This document shows, one piece after another, positions 37,355 to 46,096 of a stretch of 64,000 nt of DNA (position 1 is the stretch's first letter; each line of letters opens with the position of its first letter). The notes under the pieces were generated by a model. That model was not told the origin of the DNA, ran no database searches, and saw only the letters and a list, made by a program, of their open reading frames with translations. The stretch lies in the NCBI GenBank assembly GCA_934096275.1, contig CAKOLK010000003.1, forward strand, positions 40,582 through 104,581, written 5' to 3'. The stretch is from an uncultured Bacilli bacterium. GTDB taxonomy: Bacteria; Bacillota_I; Bacilli_A; RF39; UBA660. Position numbers and translations under genes: made by a program.

Positions 37355-37407
37355 AGTTATCGGGCACTTTTAACGAAGTCCAGGAAGTGCCCGATAACTT
37401 TATTTTT
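37355..37407 (+). terminator. Long perfect terminator hairpin after dut
   Basis: AGTTATCGGGCACTT (37355-37369) and its exact complement at 37385-37399 form a 15-bp stem with a 15-nt loop, followed by TTTATTTTT. Unusually GC-rich and long compared with other terminators here. From 37408 to 37500 I see no gene, only a 22-codon open stretch that may be a remnant. Confidence 0.8.
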
Positions 37408-37504
37408 ATGTAAACTAAATATAAAAAATAATAAGAGATCCTATGAAATAGCATATGAAGATAATACTACAAAAAAATATGATATTATAAATGTATCAAC
37501 CCTA

Positions 37505-37531
37505 AATAAAGCCTAGTGCTTTATTTTTTTA
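37505..37531 (+). terminator. Second terminator downstream of dut
   Basis: AATAAAGC and GCTTTATT arms with a 5-nt loop followed by T6. Confidence 0.7.
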
Positions 37532-37548
37532 CACAAAAAAAGCAATAA

Positions 37549-38100
37549 CTAAATTGCTCTATATTTATCAGCATCCTTATAAGGATTTTTTGGATCAATA
37601 CGATCTATAAAAAGTATACCATTCAAATGATCTATTTCATGTTGAAAAGCAATAGCTAGTTCTTCTCTTGCTCTAACTTTTATCTTGTTACCATCCATAT
37701 CATATCCAGTAACAGTAACTCTTGCATGTCGTGGTATAATACCATTAACTTCACGATTAACAGATAAACATCCTTCACCTTCTTCAACATATATCATTTC
37801 CTCTGAAGAACTAACAATCTTAGGGTTAATAATAATATAAGTCTTAAAAGTTTCTTTTATATCTTGTTCATGGACCACTACAAAATACCTTTTATCAATA
37901 CCAAGTTGAATCGCAGCCATACCCATACCAGGTCTTAAATTGTACTTTTTAGCAAGTTTATCAATTTGACTATTAGTAAGATACTCAATCATAAGATCAA
38001 TATTTTTTCTATCCTCATCACTAAGAGGAAAACTAACTTCCTTACTAACATTTCTGAGTATTTTATTACTCTCATCAACTATATCTTTATTTTTTAACAT
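37549..38100 (-). CDS. def: Peptide deformylase
   Basis: A 183-residue type 2 deformylase as in Bacillota. Motif 1 GMGMAAIQLG (Met where Leu is usual), motif 2 EGCLSV with the metal-ligand cysteine, motif 3 QHEIDHLNG with the two histidines and catalytic glutamate. It removes the N-formyl group from nascent proteins. GAGGTGG precedes the ATG on the minus strand. Confidence 0.96.
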   Translation of the reverse strand: MLKNKDIVDESNKILRNVSKEVSFPLSDEDRKNIDLMIEYLTNSQIDKLAKKYNLRPGMGMAAIQLGIDKRYFVVVHEQDIKETFKTYIIINPKIVSSSEEMIYVEEGEGCLSVNREVNGIIPRHARVTVTGYDMDGNKIKVRAREELAIAFQHEIDHLNGILFIDRIDPKNPYKDADKYRAI

Positions 38101-38133
38101 ACTACCACCTCAAAAGTACCTACATTATAGCAC

Positions 38134-38160
38134 AAAAAAAGGAAATAGTAAACTACTTCC
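38134..38160 (-). terminator. Terminator of the YjcZ-like gene
   Basis: On the minus strand, GGAAGTAGT and ACTATTTCC arms with a short loop are followed by T7. Confidence 0.75.
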
Positions 38161-38170
38161 TAATTTTATA

Positions 38171-38335
38171 TTAATTCCATGCTCTAGCACCAAGTATAAT
38201 TATTAATAAAATAAATAAAACTAAGATAATAGCATAATTATTTCCATAACCTGTAGCATATCCATAGTTAGTTGGCATTTGATTGCAACAACTTCCTGTA
38301 TTCCCATATCCATAGGAATTACCATAATAATACAT
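38171..38335 (-). CDS. YjcZ-family small membrane protein
   Basis: A 54-residue protein: a Gly/Tyr/Asn-rich start (MYYYGNSYGYGNTGSCC) and a C-terminal hydrophobic helix (YAIILVLFILLIIILGARA). This is the pattern of the YjcZ family of small sporulation-associated proteins. AAGGAGG precedes the ATG and a terminator follows. Spore relevance is a family inference. The cysteine pair CC could be modified or cross-linked. Confidence 0.75.
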   Translation of the reverse strand: MYYYGNSYGYGNTGSCCNQMPTNYGYATGYGNNYAIILVLFILLIIILGARAWN

Positions 38336-38466
38336 AAGCATCCTCCTTTAACTATCTATTATAGTTTATTATACATAAGCAATTTGTGTTATTATAAAAA
38401 CACAATTTCATAAAATATTTGCAAAAATAATACTATGATGTTATTATTATAATGAGGTAATAATAT

Positions 38467-39588
38467 ATGATAAAAAAAATAGATAAACAACTATTAATTT
38501 TAACAATAATACTATTTTCAGTAGGACTAGTAATGATATATTCTGCATCAAACGTAACAGCATTCATGGTAAACGAAACAACTCCATGGAGATACTTCAT
38601 AAGAGAAATAATTTTCATGATCGCAGGCCTATTTGGAGCCATGATACTCTTAATGACACCATTTAAAAAATACTATAGATGGTCATTGTTCTTTACATTA
38701 ATATTTACAGGACTAATATTTTGCTTAGTAGTCTGGGGAACAGTAACAAATGGTGCTACCAACTGGATTGGATATAAAGGGTTAGGTATTCAACCAAGTG
38801 AATTCGTAAAAATAACAAGTATTCCTTTATTTGCATTATACTATGAAAAAAATAAAAAATATCAAGATAACAAAATAAGAATGATAACACCTTTGATACT
38901 AGGTATGATAATAACAATACTAATAATTGCTCAAAAAGATTGGGGAACTGCAGTTATCTATGCATCAATTGTAATATTTATGTTCTTCTTCTCGAATGCT
39001 TCAAAAAAAATAAAAGTAGATATTTTAAAAAAAGGATTAGTCTTATTAGTATTTGGTATTCTTTTATTAGCATTTGCGGGTGATAAAGTACTCGGAGACA
39101 AAATCGCAAGATTTAACTTTAATGCTCCATGTGATAGATATCTAACAGATGGAAACCAATTATGCAATGGATTCATTGCTATGAATGGGGGAGGACTATT
39201 TGGAAAAGGACTAGGTAACAGTACTCAAAAATACCTATATCTGCCAGAACCATACACTGATTTTATATTTGCAATATTTGTTGAAGAACTAGGACTAGTC
39301 GGAGCAGTAGGATTATTCCTCCTTTACTTACTATTAATTGTCAGAATAGTAGTCATAGGTAAAAAGTCAAACAAAGAATCATACACACTAATGTGTTATA
39401 CAATAGCATTTTATATATTTATTCATATTGCAGTAAACTTAGGGGGAGTACTTGGAATTATTCCAATGACGGGGGTAACACTACCATTCTTAAGCTATGG
39501 AGGAAGTATATGTATATCAATAATTGCAGCACTCACAATAGTTCAAAAAGTTGCAATAGAAACTAAAAGAAGTGTAAACAAAGTGTAA
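38467..39588 (+). CDS. SEDS peptidoglycan glycosyltransferase (FtsW/RodA/SpoVE)
   Basis: A 373-residue polytopic SEDS protein, about ten membrane helices. Diagnostic features: QPSEFVKI, an extracellular loop with MNGGGLFGKGLGNSTQKYLYLPEPYTDFIFA, EELG, and GVTLPFLSYGGS near the end. SEDS proteins polymerise lipid II with a partner class B PBP. The division, elongation or sporulation subtype cannot be told from sequence alone. A TGTTATTAT-like minus-10 lies upstream. Confidence 0.9.
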   Translation: MIKKIDKQLLILTIILFSVGLVMIYSASNVTAFMVNETTPWRYFIREIIFMIAGLFGAMILLMTPFKKYYRWSLFFTLIFTGLIFCLVVWGTVTNGATNWIGYKGLGIQPSEFVKITSIPLFALYYEKNKKYQDNKIRMITPLILGMIITILIIAQKDWGTAVIYASIVIFMFFFSNASKKIKVDILKKGLVLLVFGILLLAFAGDKVLGDKIARFNFNAPCDRYLTDGNQLCNGFIAMNGGGLFGKGLGNSTQKYLYLPEPYTDFIFAIFVEELGLVGAVGLFLLYLLLIVRIVVIGKKSNKESYTLMCYTIAFYIFIHIAVNLGGVLGIIPMTGVTLPFLSYGGSICISIIAALTIVQKVAIETKRSVNKV

Positions 39589-39659
39589 ACTTTTAATAAA
39601 AACAAAGGAACTTTTAATTTTTCATAATTCTATATATATGAACACATAAGGAGGAATTT

Positions 39660-40373
39660 ATGGAAAGATTAAAAGATTTTTTTTATGATAATAAAACTAT
39701 AATTATCATAACCATATCATTAGTACTAATAATACTAACAAACACATTACAATACTATTACTTTAAAAATAGTATAAAAGAAGAACCATCAAACGATATT
39801 TCATTAAAAAACCATCAAGAACAAGAGCAAGAATACATCTATATTGATATTCGGGGAGAGATAAAAAAACCTGGAGTATACAAAATATCAAAAGATAAAA
39901 GAGTAATAGATGCAATCGAAATAGCTAAAGGACTAACAAATAACGCAGACACATCAGTAAACAACTTAAGCATGCAACTAAAAGATGAAATGGTAATAAT
40001 AATCTACAGTAAACAAGAAGTAAAAAACTTTATTAAAACAAAAGAAAAAGAACAACTAAAAGAAGAAAACTGTTCTAAAGAACAAAATAATATTAAAAAT
40101 GATTCTTGCATTACTCAAGATAAAAAAGAAAACAAAACTACCATTAAAACACAAGAAGACAAAAAAGAAGGAACTAAAACATCATCAATCATAAACATAA
40201 ATACTGCATCCCTTGAAGAATTAACAACCCTAAAAGGAATAGGAAGTAAAAAAGCACAAAAAATAATTGAATACAGAACTAAATCACCATTTAAAACCAA
40301 AGAACAAATAATGGAAGTATCAGGAATCGGAGAATCACTATATAACAAAATAAAGGATAATATAACAACATGA
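39660..40373 (+). CDS. comEA: Competence DNA receptor ComEA
   Basis: A 237-residue protein: N-terminal membrane anchor (TIIIITISLVLIILTNTLQYY), an SLBB domain (YIYIDIRGEIKKPGVYKI), a charged linker, and a C-terminal helix-hairpin-helix pair (INTASLEELTTLKGIG, then VSGIGESLYNKI). ComEA binds incoming double-stranded DNA and passes it to ComEC. AAGGAGG precedes the ATG and the end overlaps comEC by 4 nt. With the PilB-like ATPase and pilins at 52-60 kb it supports natural transformation. Confidence 0.93.
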   Translation: MERLKDFFYDNKTIIIITISLVLIILTNTLQYYYFKNSIKEEPSNDISLKNHQEQEQEYIYIDIRGEIKKPGVYKISKDKRVIDAIEIAKGLTNNADTSVNNLSMQLKDEMVIIIYSKQEVKNFIKTKEKEQLKEENCSKEQNNIKNDSCITQDKKENKTTIKTQEDKKEGTKTSSIININTASLEELTTLKGIGSKKAQKIIEYRTKSPFKTKEQIMEVSGIGESLYNKIKDNITT

Positions 40374-42436
40374 AACTATTACAAAAAGATTTTACATATT
40401 ATATACTTTTAATAATAACAATAATCATATTTCTAATATCAATAAACATAACCAAAGAATCTACATACAAACAAATAAAAAATGAACAATTCAAAATAAT
40501 AGAAAAAACTAAAAAAGACTATGGAATAAAACTAATTCTAAAGGGAAGAGAAAAAGTATTGGCATACCTCTACATAGATAAAGATAAAATAGATAACGAA
40601 TATAATAAATATGATCTTGGAGATATAATAACTATAACAGCACAAGAAAAAGAAATAAAACAAAAAACATTAGATAATACATTTGACTATAAAAAATATC
40701 TAAATAATCAAAAGATATATAAAGTAATAGAAATAACTGATATAAAAATAAACACTAAAAACAAAAATATTTTCTACAAAATAAAAAATAAAATAATAAA
40801 AAGACAAGAAAAGATACCAAAATCAAAACCCTATATAAACAGTCTAATTCTAGGAAACAATTCCTACTTAGACGAAGATATAATAACATCATATAGAAAA
40901 AGTGGAATAAGTCATTTATTTGCTATATCAGGAACACATATAAACATTCTACTAATTATACTATATAATATCTTAAAAAAACTAAAACTAAAAGAAAATA
41001 AAATAAGTATAATAACAATACTATTTCTAATATACTATATGTTTCTAACAAACTTTTCCATGTCAGTACTAAGAGCATCAATATTTACAATTCTAATAAT
41101 TATAAATAAACTATTAAAACTAAATATAAAAAACAAAAATCTATTAATATTAACACTCTTCATAATAACATTAAATAATCCCAAAAACATATTAAATATT
41201 GGACTACAATTCTCAGTTTTAATAACATACTATCTAATAACATATAACAAACTAATAAATAATAAAAAAACATACCTTAAGAAGACACTAATCATATCAT
41301 ATATATCCACTCTGGTGTCGCTACCAATCCTAGTTAATAGTTTTTACCAAATAAATACTTTATCAGTAATATACAACCTTTTCTTTGTACCATACGTATC
41401 ATTTGTTTTATTACCATTTACTTTAATAACATATATTTTTCCACCATTTGATAATATATTAAAAATCTTAATAGACATAAATGAAAACTTATCACTATTA
41501 GTAAGTAATATAAACATATCAAACATAATAATTAAAAAATTATCAATACCACTTATAATAATTTACTATATACTAATAACAATAAACTTTAGAAAAATTG
41601 AGAATAATAATAAGTTTAATATAATAATTATAATGTTTATAATACTTCTTAGCCTAAGAACTGTAAGTGGTAATCAAATTACATTTATAGATGTAGATCA
41701 AGGAGATAGTACCTTAATTACTATAAATAATAAAACAATTCTAATAGATACCGGAGGAAATATAAATTATAAAAATAAAGAATATAAATACCAAATATCA
41801 AAAAATAAAATATTACCATATATGAAATCAATTGGCATAAAAAGAGTTGACTATTTAATATTAACTCATGGTGATCAAGATCACATGAAAGAATCAATTT
41901 ATTTAGTAGAAAACTTCAAAATAAAAAAAGTTATATTTAACTGTGGGCCATATAATGAGTTAGAACAAGAACTAATAAAAATATTAAATAAAAAAAGTAT
42001 TAAATATTATAAATGTATAAAAAATATAGACATAGGTAATTATAAGTTAGAGTTTTTAAATACTAAGATATACAATAATGAAAATGACAACAGTAGTGTT
42101 ATCTATCTAAATTGTAACAATAAGAAGTTTTTATTCATGGCAGATGCATCACAAGAAAGAGAAAAAGATATATTGGATAAATACAATATAAAAGATATAG
42201 ATGTTTTAAAAGTAGGGCATCATGGTTCTAGAACAAGTTCTAATAAAGAGTTTATAGATAAAGTAAAACCAAAATACTCAATTATTAGTGTTGGAAAAAA
42301 TAACAGATATGGTCATCCAAATAAAGAAGTATTAAATACTTTAGATAATTCAAAAATATATAGAACAGACGAGGATGGAAGTATTACATTTAAAATTACA
42401 AACAACAAGTTAAAAATTAAGACCTGTTGCAGATAG
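40370..42436 (+). CDS. comEC: DNA uptake channel ComEC/Rec2
   Basis: A 688-residue protein with the three expected parts: N-terminal OB-like DUF4131 region, the ComEC membrane domain (ISHLFAISGTHINILL, then SVLRASIFTILIII), and a C-terminal metallo-beta-lactamase-like domain (QGDSTLI, LTHGDQDHM, KVGHHGSRTSS). It forms the channel for single-stranded DNA. The last about 200 bp (from TSSNKEF to CCR) are repeated twice further downstream, next to accessory genes. The real gene appears complete. Confidence 0.94.
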   Translation: MKLLQKDFTYYILLIITIIIFLISINITKESTYKQIKNEQFKIIEKTKKDYGIKLILKGREKVLAYLYIDKDKIDNEYNKYDLGDIITITAQEKEIKQKTLDNTFDYKKYLNNQKIYKVIEITDIKINTKNKNIFYKIKNKIIKRQEKIPKSKPYINSLILGNNSYLDEDIITSYRKSGISHLFAISGTHINILLIILYNILKKLKLKENKISIITILFLIYYMFLTNFSMSVLRASIFTILIIINKLLKLNIKNKNLLILTLFIITLNNPKNILNIGLQFSVLITYYLITYNKLINNKKTYLKKTLIISYISTLVSLPILVNSFYQINTLSVIYNLFFVPYVSFVLLPFTLITYIFPPFDNILKILIDINENLSLLVSNINISNIIIKKLSIPLIIIYYILITINFRKIENNNKFNIIIIMFIILLSLRTVSGNQITFIDVDQGDSTLITINNKTILIDTGGNINYKNKEYKYQISKNKILPYMKSIGIKRVDYLILTHGDQDHMKESIYLVENFKIKKVIFNCGPYNELEQELIKILNKKSIKYYKCIKNIDIGNYKLEFLNTKIYNNENDNSSVIYLNCNNKKFLFMADASQEREKDILDKYNIKDIDVLKVGHHGSRTSSNKEFIDKVKPKYSIISVGKNNRYGHPNKEVLNTLDNSKIYRTDEDGSITFKITNNKLKIKTCCR

Positions 42437-42452
42437 AAAGGAAGATGATAAA

Positions 42453-43349
42453 ATGAATGAAATAGATAAGACATACCTACAAATTGAAAATAAAGTATTA
42501 AATCACGAAGTATATCAAAATGTAAAAGATTATTCCAAAGCAAAAGAAAAGATAAAAACATATTTAGAAGTTGGAAGTCTACTTAACGGTGTAGATACCA
42601 AATACGGGAAGAATGTAATAAAAGATTATTCTAAAAGACTAACAATTAAATTCGGTAAGAAATATTCAACATCATTATTATATAAAATCAAACAATTTTA
42701 TATAATAATAGAAAAAGTCCCGACAATGTCGGGAAAATTAACATGGAGCCATTGATATGAAATGTTATCTTTTGATGACGTAAATAAAATAGTATATTAT
42801 GTAAATCAATGTGAAATTTATAATTTAGATGTCAGAGAATTAAGAAATAGAATAAAGTCTAATGAATATGAAAGATTACCCATAGATGTAAGAAATAAAT
42901 TAAAAAGTAGAAATGAAATAAAAATAATAGACTTTGTTAAAAACCCTATTCATATTAGAAATAATGATAAAAAAGAAATTATATCTGAAAAAATACTACA
43001 AAAGTTAATACTTGAGGATATACCAGCATTTTTAAAAGAATTAGGTAATGGCTTCACTTTTATTGATAATGAATATAAAATTAAATTAGATGATAGATAT
43101 AATTATATAGATTTGCTTCTATATAATATTAGGTATAAGTGTTATGTAGTAGTAGAATTAAAAGTAACAGAACTAAAAAAAGAACATACAGGTCAAATTA
43201 TGACTTACATGAATTACATCAATAAAAATATAAAAACACTAGAAGAAAATGGAACAGTAGGTATTATTATTTGCAAACAAGATAATGAGTATGTAATTAG
43301 ATATTGTTCTGATGATAGGATAATTGCTAGAGAATATGAACTTATATGA
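42453..43349 (+). pseudogene. DUF1016/YhcG-type nuclease, interrupted by in-frame TGA
   Basis: Two frames (42453-42755 and 42762-43349) are one gene: the reading frame is continuous across a TGA at 42753-42755. Compared with the intact copy at 43688, the stop replaces the codon after WSH. The N-terminal half is the DUF1016 N domain and the C-terminal half a PDDEXK-type nuclease region (RLDDRYNYIDLLLYN-like, VVVELKVTELKKEHTGQ). A re-start at ATG 42762 could still give the nuclease part. It directly follows comEC after 16 nt, with a good ribosome site. A 7-bp perfect palindrome lies in the coding sequence just before the stop. Confidence 0.8.
42718..42734 (+). repeat. Palindrome inside DUF1016 copy 1
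   Basis: TCCCGAC, loop AAT, GTCGGGA: 7-bp perfect arms within codons for VPTMSGK. Confidence 0.85.
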
Positions 43350-43490
43350 TACGATAGTTAATAATATCTTAATTTAATCTTATAATCATCAAATGGTAGA
43401 GTTATTTTTGCATAAAAAAATATAAGAACATCGACATATACCAATTTATTTGTATTTACGATAATGAAAAATCAAAATATGAGTTCTTAT
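43350..43490 (+). repeat. Spacer repeat, copy 1
   Basis: AT-rich spacer after DUF1016 copy 1, similar along its length to 44570-44706 (shared TAATCTTATAATCATCAAAT and ATATAAGAACATCGACATAT). ATATAAGAAC at about 43420 also pairs with GTTCTTATAT about 43483. No gene seen. Confidence 0.75.
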
Positions 43491-43504
43491 ATAAAAGTAA
43501 ATAA

Positions 43505-43674
43505 AATCAGAGTATCCAATAATACCGACAGGCAAGAATAATAGATATAATCATCCAAACGAAGAGACATTAAATAATTTAGAAAAATCTAAGATATATA
43601 GAACAGATCAAGATGGAAGTATTACATTTAAAACTAGAAATAACAAGTTAAAAATTAAGACTTGTTGCAGGTAG
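43505..43674 (+). repeat. comEC 3'-end duplicate, copy 2
   Basis: Translates to a degraded comEC C-terminus (HPNEETLNNLEKSKIYRTD, then NNKLKIKTCCR and TAG), closely like the real gene end at about 42260-42436. It has no upstream comEC and no start, so it is a gene fragment. It ends 13 nt before DUF1016 copy 2, matching the spacing after the real comEC. Confidence 0.88.
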
Positions 43675-43687
43675 AAAGGAGTAAAAT

Positions 43688-44569
43688 ATGAATTATTATA
43701 ATGAAATAAAGAATGTGCTAGTAAACAACGAAGTAAACAGAACAATAAAAAATTATTCAATTAATAAAAGTAATTTAAATGCTTACTATAATGTTGGAAA
43801 ATTATTGTTAGATGCAGGAAACAAATATGGAGAAAGCATTATTAAAGAGTATTCATTAAGATTAACTAAAGAATTGGGTTCAGGATATAGTCAAAGAAAC
43901 TTAAGAAATATGAGACAATTTTATAAAGTATCTCAAAAATGGCAGACGCTGTCTGCCAAATTAAGTTGGAGTCATTTTTGTGAAATTATTTGGTTTGATG
44001 ATGACAAGTTTCAATATTATGTCAAAATCACTGAATTAAATAATTTATCAATCAGACAGCTAAGAGAAAAAATAAAATCTAATGAATATGAAAGAGTACC
44101 GAAAAAGACTAAAAATAAGTTGATAAATCAAGATAAATCTAGTGCAGTAGACTTTGTGAAAAATCCAATTTTGATTAGAAACAGCAATAGATATAATATA
44201 TTTTCAGAAAAAATATTACAAAAACTAATTTTAGAAGACATTGAAAACTTCCTAGATGAATTAGGAAATGGCTTTACATTTATTAAAAGTGAATATCCTA
44301 TTAGATTAGATGATAGATATAATTATATAGATTTGCTTCTATATAATATCAAATATAAATGCTATGTAGTAATAGAATTAAAAATCACTGAACTAAAAAA
44401 AGAACACACGGGTCAAATTATGACTTATATGAATTATATTGATAAAAACATTAGAACACTAGAGGAAAATGAAACAGTAGGTATTATCATTTGCAAACAA
44501 GATAATGAGTATGTTATAAAATATTGCTCTGATGATAGAATAATAGCTAGAAAATATGAACTTATATGA
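43688..44569 (+). CDS. DUF1016/YhcG-family PDDEXK nuclease
   Basis: A 293-residue intact protein: N-terminal DUF1016 domain (LLLDAGNKYGESIIKEYSLRLTKELG, then LSWSHF) and C-terminal PDDEXK nuclease fold (LDDRYNYIDLLLYN, VVIELKITELKKEHTGQIMTYMNY with the E-x-K pair). Such proteins occur near restriction-modification and other defence genes and are predicted DNA nucleases. It is a paralog of the interrupted copy, most alike in the C-terminal half. Ribosome site AGAAAGGAG. A palindrome lies in the coding sequence at 43940-43958. Confidence 0.87.
   Translation: MNYYNEIKNVLVNNEVNRTIKNYSINKSNLNAYYNVGKLLLDAGNKYGESIIKEYSLRLTKELGSGYSQRNLRNMRQFYKVSQKWQTLSAKLSWSHFCEIIWFDDDKFQYYVKITELNNLSIRQLREKIKSNEYERVPKKTKNKLINQDKSSAVDFVKNPILIRNSNRYNIFSEKILQKLILEDIENFLDELGNGFTFIKSEYPIRLDDRYNYIDLLLYNIKYKCYVVIELKITELKKEHTGQIMTYMNYIDKNIRTLEENETVGIIICKQDNEYVIKYCSDDRIIARKYELI
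43940..43958 (+). repeat. Palindrome inside DUF1016 copy 2
   Basis: TGGCAGAC, loop GCT, GTCTGCCA: 8-bp perfect arms in codons for WQTLSAK, the same alignment position as the palindrome in copy 1. Confidence 0.88.
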
Positions 44570-44706
44570 TACGATAATTAATAATATTTTAATTCAAATA
44601 ACTAATTTAATCTTATAATCATCAAATAGTAGAGTTATTTTCGAATAAAAAAATATAAGAACATCGACATATATCAATTTATTTATATTACGATAATGAA
44701 AAACCA
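44570..44706 (+). repeat. Spacer repeat, copy 2
   Basis: Second copy of the AT-rich spacer after DUF1016 copy 2; differs from copy 1 by small substitutions and a short insertion. It runs straight into the third comEC tail. No gene seen. Confidence 0.75.
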
Positions 44707-44708
44707 AA

Positions 44709-44906
44709 ACTAGTAAAGAGTTTATAGATAAAATAAAGCCAAAATATTCAATCATTAGTGTTGGAAAAAATAACAGATATAATCATCCAAATAAAGAAGT
44801 ATTAAATACTTTAGATAATTCAAAAATGTATAGAACAGATCAAGATGGAAGTATTATGTTTAAAATAAAAAATAATAAATTAAAAATAGAGACTTGCAGT
44901 CCATAG
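44709..44906 (+). repeat. comEC 3'-end duplicate, copy 3
   Basis: 66 in-frame codons (TSKEFIDKIKPKYSIIS ... NNKLKIETCSP, TAG) nearly identical to the comEC C-terminus, beginning in the TSS-NKEF region. No upstream comEC. It ends 16 nt before dinD, and the bases between (AAAGGAAGATGATAAA) are the same as after the real comEC. Confidence 0.9.
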
Positions 44907-44922
44907 AAAGGAAGATGATAAA

Positions 44923-45756
44923 ATGAATGAAATAAAAGAATATACAAAAAAAGTTTTCGAAGATATTAAACATATTGATAATAATGGTGATGAGTATTGG
45001 TATGCTAGAGAATTACAAAATATATTAGAATATACACAATGGAGAAGATTTGAAAATGTCATTAATAAAGCAAAAATTGCATGTAAGAACTCAAACATTA
45101 AGATTGATGACCATTTTGCCAACGTCGGCAAAATGGTTGATATAGGTTCAAATACCAAAAGAATAACTAAAGATTATAGACTAACAAGATATGCATGCTA
45201 TCTAATTGCACAAAATGGTGATTCCAGAAAAGAAGTAATAGCACTTGCTCAAACTTACTTTGCCATTCAAACAAGAAAACAAGAGCTTTCTGATAAAGAA
45301 TACAATAAACTTAGTGAAGATGAAAAAAGATTATATCGGAGAAACCAAGTAAAAAGCGGTAATTATAACTTGAACAAAACAGCAGTTAAAAGTGGAGTAA
45401 AAGATTTAGCTAGGTTTCATAATACTGGATATAAAGGACTTTATAATGGAAAAACAGCAGATGATATTTTTAAAAGAAAAAAGCTCAGATATAGAGAAGA
45501 TATACTAGATAACATGGGTAGTGAAGAACTCGCAGATAACATATTTAGAATTGCTCAAACTGATGCTAAACTAAAAAGAGATAGTGTAGATAATGAGTAT
45601 ACTGCAAATTCAGTTCACTATGAAATTAGTAGAATAGTAAGAAATGCAATTAAAGAAGCAGGTGGTACAATGCCAGAAGAACTACCAACACCATACAAAA
45701 GTTTAAAAGAATTAGAAAAAGAAAATAAAAAATTAGAGATAAAAAATCTAGATTAA
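44923..45756 (+). CDS. dinD: DNA damage-inducible protein D (DinD)
   Basis: A 277-residue DinD-family protein: BRO-N-like N-terminal part (WYARELQNILEYTQWRRFENVI), then TKDYRLTRYACYLIAQNGDSRKEVIALAQTYFAIQTR and a C-terminal half with GVKDLARFHNTGYKGLYNG. E. coli DinD is SOS-induced and inhibits RecA filaments; relatives are found on mobile DNA. No LexA box was identified here. A 10-bp-arm palindrome occupies the codons DHFANVGKMV. It is the third accessory gene placed behind a comEC tail. Confidence 0.88.
   Translation: MNEIKEYTKKVFEDIKHIDNNGDEYWYARELQNILEYTQWRRFENVINKAKIACKNSNIKIDDHFANVGKMVDIGSNTKRITKDYRLTRYACYLIAQNGDSRKEVIALAQTYFAIQTRKQELSDKEYNKLSEDEKRLYRRNQVKSGNYNLNKTAVKSGVKDLARFHNTGYKGLYNGKTADDIFKRKKLRYREDILDNMGSEELADNIFRIAQTDAKLKRDSVDNEYTANSVHYEISRIVRNAIKEAGGTMPEELPTPYKSLKELEKENKKLEIKNLD
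45111..45136 (+). repeat. Palindrome inside dinD
   Basis: CCATTTTGCC, 6-nt centre AACGTC, GGCAAAATGG: 10-bp perfect arms in coding sequence. Confidence 0.9.
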
Positions 45757-46096
45757 TACAATAAACATACTACAAAAACTGATAAAATAATTATAATATT
45801 TCAGACCATTTTTTGAGTTCAATAATATAATCACAACATGTAACAATTTCAAAAAATAAAAAACTAAGAATTATTTAAAAAAGCTTATAAATAAATATAA
45901 ATCAAATAAGAATAAAACTAAATAAAACTGCATATACTAAACATGTAGCACATAAAAACTAAATACATAAAATATATTATAAAGGGAGAACGCTAATCGC
46001 TAGCCCTTTAGCGTTTATATAGATCAAAGAGCTTAAATGCTCTTTTTATTTACTTACTAATAATTAAGTGATAAAATTATATCAAGGAGTGATAAC
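45757..46096 (+). other. Gene-free AT-rich region with hairpins
   Basis: About 230 bases after dinD show no gene or clear structure. Near the end, AACGCTAA pairs with TTAGCGTT (45989-46015), and AAAGAGC pairs with GCTCTTT (46026-46045) followed by a T-rich tail; the second looks like a terminator. The last bases hold the ribosome site of the next gene. Confidence 0.6.

Noticed and set aside
37448..37516. Short ORF after dut
   Set aside because: An open stretch of about 22 codons without start codon or ribosome site, ending in a terminator stem; at best a remnant.
42753..42755. TGA read as tryptophan (mycoplasma-type code)
   Set aside because: Conserved genes such as ireB, yrrM, dnaI and der end at TGA at their normal length, and tryptophan is encoded by TGG throughout. 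The TGA in DUF1016 copy 1 is a true stop.
42453..45756. CRISPR-like array
   Set aside because: The repeats are long gene tails and spacers of over 100 bp present two or three times, not short regular repeats with unique spacers; no cas genes.
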